Part shown: piece by piece, positions 12,150 to 15,425 of the stretch | Layout of the letters: each line of letters opens with the position of its first letter | How positions within the stretch are numbered: the stretch's first letter is position 1 | From: Nanobdellota archaeon | GTDB taxonomy: Archaea > Nanobdellota > Nanobdellia > Pacearchaeales > GW2011-AR1 | Reading direction: 5' to 3' | Length of the DNA stretch: 15,425 nucleotides | Assembly: GCA_030640565.1 (NCBI GenBank) | Contig: DAOWJD010000021.1 | Location: 1 to 15,425, forward strand | The notes under the pieces: generated by a model | What the model saw: only the letters and a program-made list of their open reading frames with translations | Databases searched by the model: none | What the model was told of the DNA's origin: nothing | Translations under genes and position numbers: made by a program

Positions 12150-13442
12150 TTAAGGATTCATCCGGGTCACAGTTCTCGGAAAAGCAATTGCATCTTTTAT
12201 ACTTTCTAATCCACAAATCCATTGTAAAACTCTTTCTATACCAACACCATATCCAGAGTGAGGAACAGAACCATATTTTCTAAGATCAAAATAAAACTTA
12301 TAATCTTCAGGCTTTTCTCCTTGTTTTTTCAAATTTTCAGACATTTCTTTTATATCAAGACTTCTTTCACTTCCTCCCACGATTTCAAGACCACAACCAG
12401 GAGCCAACATATCAAAACAAAGAGCTTCATCAGATTTTTTAGGGTCTTTTGGTTTGTAAAAAGCCATAATTTCTCGAGGGTAATGGGTAACTACAACAGG
12501 TGTATCAAAATGTTGCATTAATTTTTGTTCTTCAATTGTTCTCAAATCTTTTCCAAATTTAATATTAATCTTATCTTTATCTTTTAAAATTTTCAAAGCG
12601 TCTCTATATTTTATTGTAGGCCATTTCTTTTTAGCTATTTTCAAAATTTTTCCAGAGTCTTGCCCTAGATATTTTAATTCTTCAACACATTCTTTTGCAA
12701 CTTTTTCTATACAATATTTAATTTCTTTTTTTGCAAATTCTGTTATTTCTTTAAGTTTCCACCATGCAACTTCTGCTTCAGCCATCCAAAACTCAGATAA
12801 ATGCCTAGAAGTTTTAGATTTCTCTGCTCTAAAAGTTGGTCCAAAATTATACACTTTTTCTAAGCCAAACACAGCTGCTTCTGCATATAACTGCCATGTC
12901 TGTGCAAGATAAATTTTTTTGCCATAATAATCTACTTCAAAAACAGTACTTCCTCCTTCAGATTGTGTTGGTTGTAAAATAGGTGCATCAAATCGATAAA
13001 ATTTTTCTTTCTTGAAAAATTCATCTCTTGCCTGAATATAACTGCTTCTAATTTTCATTATTGTTATCATCTTCTTACTTCTAATCCACAAATGTCTTCT
13101 ATCTCCAAGAAGTTCTTCATTCAAATCTTTCTGAATAGGGAACTCATTACTGGTTCCAATTATATGTATCTTATCGACGCTGATTTCATGCCCTGTAGGA
13201 GCACGCTTGTCTTTTTTTATTATACCTTCAATCTCTAAAGAAGCTTCTATCTGAAGAGCATCTATATCTTTCCATTGTTTTTTGAACTTATCTTTTTTCA
13301 AAACACACTGAACAATATTTGTTGAATCTCTTAATATAATGAATTTAAATTCATTGCTTCCTCTTTCACGATAAACCCAGCCACGAACAGCTACTTTTCC
13401 TTTTCCTCTTTTCATTGCTTCTGAAATTGAGATGAATTTCAT
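12150..13442 (-). CDS. asnS: Asparaginyl-tRNA synthetase
   Basis: A 430-aa class IIb synthetase that charges tRNA-Asn with asparagine. The N-terminal OB-fold anticodon domain is residues about 15-95 (VRGWVYRERGSNEFKFIILR). The catalytic domain has QPTQSEGGSTVFEV (157-170), AQTWQLYAEAAVFGLEKVY (180-198), motif 2 with FRAEKSKTSRHLSEF (204-218), GGSER (356-360) and motif 3 GYGVGIERV (397-405). SEGGS and EAA in place of the AspRS-type TEGGT and QSPQLYKQ indicate Asn specificity. The anticodon domain is intact, so this is not an archaeal asparagine-synthetase paralogue. Its ATG overlaps the aspS stop as ATGA, showing translational coupling. The cognate tRNA-Asn gene is at 5021-5094. Confidence 0.95.
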   Translation of the reverse strand: MKFISISEAMKRGKGKVAVRGWVYRERGSNEFKFIILRDSTNIVQCVLKKDKFKKQWKDIDALQIEASLEIEGIIKKDKRAPTGHEISVDKIHIIGTSNEFPIQKDLNEELLGDRRHLWIRSKKMITIMKIRSSYIQARDEFFKKEKFYRFDAPILQPTQSEGGSTVFEVDYYGKKIYLAQTWQLYAEAAVFGLEKVYNFGPTFRAEKSKTSRHLSEFWMAEAEVAWWKLKEITEFAKKEIKYCIEKVAKECVEELKYLGQDSGKILKIAKKKWPTIKYRDALKILKDKDKINIKFGKDLRTIEEQKLMQHFDTPVVVTHYPREIMAFYKPKDPKKSDEALCFDMLAPGCGLEIVGGSERSLDIKEMSENLKKQGEKPEDYKFYFDLRKYGSVPHSGYGVGIERVLQWICGLESIKDAIAFPRTVTRMNP

Positions 13443-14707
13443 GGAGTCAACCTCTTTCTATCTCTTGGGAACAAAGTTCCTTCCCGGATATTACTTAAAG
13501 ATAAAATCGCTTGCGTTAATCTTTCAAGTCCAATGCTCCAGCCAGCATGCATAGGTGCACCATATCTAAAAGCATCTATATACCACTTAAAATCTTCTGG
13601 ATTCAACTTCTTTGATTTTAATTGATTTATTAATTTCTCAGGAATATGAACTCTTTGCCCACCAGAACAAATCTCAACTCCTCCATAAACAGCATCAAAA
13701 CCACCAGAAACACCTTTTCCTTTTGACCAAATATAAAATGGTTTTAATTCAATTGGCCATTCATATGTAAAAATAATTGTATCTGGAAACAAAGAACAAA
13801 GTTTTCTTTCTGCTTCTGGTTCAAAATCATCACCTTGTTTTATTTTAATACCTTTTTTAGAAAGTAAATCAATTGCTTTTTTATATGTAAGATATTTTGC
13901 CTTAGGAACTTTTAATTTCATTCCTAAAACTTTTAATTCTTTTGAACAATCTTTAATTACTTTTTTTGTAATATATTGGATAACTTTTTCTAACCATTTC
14001 ATTATTTTAATATCATCATAAAAAGCACATTCAATATCCATTTGTCTTATCTCATTAATATGTTTAGATGTGTCATGTTTCTCAGCTCTCCAAATTGTAT
14101 TTGTAGAAAAAACCTTTTCTAAAGAAATAGCCATAAGCTGTTTATATAATTGGGGGCTTTGAGCAAGATAAGCTTTTCTTTCAAAATATTTTATTGCAAA
14201 CAAATCTGTTCCTCCTTCTGTTGATGTTGCAATAATTCCAGGAGGTTGTATTTCTGTAAATCCTTTATTATAAAAAAATTCTCTAAATGAATTTATTATC
14301 GTTGATTGAATCTTAAAAATTGCTTTTATCTTTGGTTTTCTAATATCTAAGGAACGGTGATCAAGTCTTTTATCCAATCCAGTAGTTATAGTTTTCTCAT
14401 TAACTTGAATCGGAAGTTCTTCTGCCTTGTTTAGAATTTTCAGCTCTTCTACCTCAATTTCAACATCATCTCTTGTATGCTCTGCTTTAATTTGAGCTTT
14501 CTTAATTTTCCCCTTAATTTCAACAACACTTTCCAAAGTCAAATCAGATGTTTTTATTTTTGCATCTTTTATTACACACTGAACAATTCCCGAGGAATCT
14601 CTAAGTAAAAGAAACCTCGTCTTCCCCAACTCACGAATTTCAAACACCCAGCCTTTTAGCAAAACCTTTTGTCCTGATTTTAACTCTGATATATACACTC
14701 TTTTCAT
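13439..14707 (-). CDS. aspS: Aspartyl-tRNA synthetase (archaeal type)
   Basis: A 422-aa class IIb synthetase of the archaeal/eukaryal AspRS type, lacking the bacterial insertion domain. The OB-fold anticodon domain (about 12-95) begins VLLKGWVFEIRELG. The catalytic domain has TEGGTDLF (163-170), AQSPQLYKQ (182-190), motif 2 WRAEKHDTSKHINE (206-219), GGVEICSGGQR (342-352) and motif 3 GLERL (393-397). At the positions that decide tRNA-Asn rejection in archaeal AspRS (Trp26/Lys85 in Thermococcus, by recollection), this enzyme has Phe22 and Arg79, not the His/Pro of non-discriminating enzymes. That fits the presence of a separate AsnRS. It starts eight bases after the gatE stop and overlaps asnS by four bases. 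Confidence 0.94.
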   Translation of the reverse strand: MKRVYISELKSGQKVLLKGWVFEIRELGKTRFLLLRDSSGIVQCVIKDAKIKTSDLTLESVVEIKGKIKKAQIKAEHTRDDVEIEVEELKILNKAEELPIQVNEKTITTGLDKRLDHRSLDIRKPKIKAIFKIQSTIINSFREFFYNKGFTEIQPPGIIATSTEGGTDLFAIKYFERKAYLAQSPQLYKQLMAISLEKVFSTNTIWRAEKHDTSKHINEIRQMDIECAFYDDIKIMKWLEKVIQYITKKVIKDCSKELKVLGMKLKVPKAKYLTYKKAIDLLSKKGIKIKQGDDFEPEAERKLCSLFPDTIIFTYEWPIELKPFYIWSKGKGVSGGFDAVYGGVEICSGGQRVHIPEKLINQLKSKKLNPEDFKWYIDAFRYGAPMHAGWSIGLERLTQAILSLSNIREGTLFPRDRKRLTP

Positions 14708-14715
14708 ATTATCCC

Positions 14716-15425
14716 CTATTTAACATACTTTTTAATGATTTCTGAAACCTCTTTTCCAGAAATCTTTCCTTTAAACTCCTTCATAATCAAACCCATATAA
14801 GCATTTATGGAAAGTCCTGGTTTCTTCTTTATCAGCTTCATAATTTCTCCTTCCATACCGCGCAAATCTTCTTTTCTAATTTTAAGCGCTTCTTTATGAT
14901 CCTTTCCTTTTACAATATTCTCAAGAACATGCTTAATCTGATTTTCAGATATTTTTCCTTTTTTCAAATTCTCTAAAACATGACCTAAAACATCTTTATT
15001 CAAAATCTTCTCCATTTTGCTTAAAGAGATTTTTTCTCTCTTTGCAATTTCTGTTGGAAAAATCAAAAGAGTTTTAGCAACAATTTGTGGTTTAGAAATA
15101 ACATTTAATAATTCTTTAAACTCTTCAATTTTGTTTTGTTTTAACAATAAGGAAATCATCTCTTTGTTAAGCCCTTCTCTTTCAAGTTCTTTTTCAATAT
15201 CTTTTTTCATCTTAGGAAGAGTTTTTTTAGCTTCATTAATCATTTGTCGAGAAATTTTAAGCAAAGGCAAATCTGTTTCACGAGACATTCGTGCAGAACC
15301 AGGTAACACACGCATATATTTTGTAGAACTATCTTTTTGAGCAGTTCTAACTTCCATCTTAGTTGGATTTTTTTTATCTGATAATCTTTTCTGCCTTAAA
15401 ATCTCATTTTCAATAACTTTTATAA
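14716..15425 (-). CDS. gatE: Glu-tRNA(Gln) amidotransferase subunit E, C-terminal part (5' end outside window)
   Basis: The last 236 codons of GatE, the archaeal subunit that, with the asparaginase-like GatD, converts Glu-tRNA(Gln) into Gln-tRNA(Gln). The frame stays open to the window edge, so the ATG at 15357 is internal. The diagnostic segment MEVRTAQKDSSTKYMRVLPG followed by ARMSRETDLP ends the kinase-like cradle domain. The remaining 180 residues are the helical tail domain shared with GatB and YqeY, ending with a helix (ISGKEVSEIIKKYV). The residues corresponding to the GatE-specific AspRS-like insertion are not in view. It is the upstream gene of a run with aspS (8-base gap) and asnS. 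No GatD gene is in the window. Confidence 0.93.
   Translation of the reverse strand, partial: IKVIENEILRQKRLSDKKNPTKMEVRTAQKDSSTKYMRVLPGSARMSRETDLPLLKISRQMINEAKKTLPKMKKDIEKELEREGLNKEMISLLLKQNKIEEFKELLNVISKPQIVAKTLLIFPTEIAKREKISLSKMEKILNKDVLGHVLENLKKGKISENQIKHVLENIVKGKDHKEALKIRKEDLRGMEGEIMKLIKKKPGLSINAYMGLIMKEFKGKISGKEVSEIIKKYVK

Noticed and set aside
12150..13442. AsnRS as an archaeal asparagine synthetase paralogue (AS-AR)
   Set aside because: That paralogue lacks the anticodon-binding domain, whereas this protein keeps a full OB fold at residues about 15-95.
1..15425. CRISPR array, toxin-antitoxin pair or defence system
   Set aside because: No regularly spaced repeats and no nuclease, methyltransferase or toxin motifs were found; the two-gene ORFan pair is convergent, not a toxin-antitoxin operon.

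Overview
The window is a compact, AT-rich archaeal chromosome segment. The evidence is an archaeal/eukaryal replication and translation gene set: MCM helicase, an RPA-like ssDNA-binding protein, aIF2-beta, aIF1A, a Dim2/Pno1-type KH protein, archaeal-type AspRS and GatE. There is also an FtsZ most like archaeal FtsZ2, a tRNA without encoded CCA, and TATA-like boxes about 25 bases ahead of many start codons, implying leaderless mRNAs. A bacterial-type MnmA in this setting, with many short ORFans, suggests a DPANN-type lineage (Woesearchaeota/Pacearchaeota-like). That placement is inference from gene content and was not tested by phylogeny.

Layout. Positions 1-2078 (+) hold the 3' part of mcm followed by an RPA-like gene, probably one replication operon. 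Positions 2062-2829 (-) hold an unrecognised 255-aa gene whose 3' end overlaps the RPA gene. Positions 2900-5094 (+) form a translation block: aIF2-beta, a DUF5679-like zinc ribbon, then DUF424, aIF1A and the KH protein nearly end to end, then tRNA-Asn(GUU). A small winged-helix-like gene (3321-3533/3572, -) is inserted in this block. Positions 5142-7090 form an ORFan island: a 126-aa protein (+) and a 476-aa protein (-). The 476-aa protein appears to be an internal tandem duplication, and its gene lies between two perfect 18-bp direct repeats. Positions 7109-8806 (+) carry mnmA and a nitroreductase. Positions 8803-10468 (-) carry a Nudix hydrolase and ftsZ, which uniquely here has a strong Shine-Dalgarno site and a leader hairpin. 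Positions 10708-15425 (-) are a run of five same-strand genes read as gatE (partial), aspS, asnS, metallophosphoesterase and MBL-fold hydrolase.

How the genes fit together. The gatE-aspS-asnS run, the tRNA-Asn gene and mnmA all concern tRNA charging and modification. Gln-tRNA is presumably made by the GatDE route, while Asn-tRNA is made directly by AsnRS. The mcm/RPA pair serves replication, the aIF2-beta/aIF1A/KH genes serve initiation and small-subunit maturation, and FtsZ serves division. No CRISPR array, transposase or phage gene is visible. The least explained part is the 5.1-7.1 kb ORFan island.
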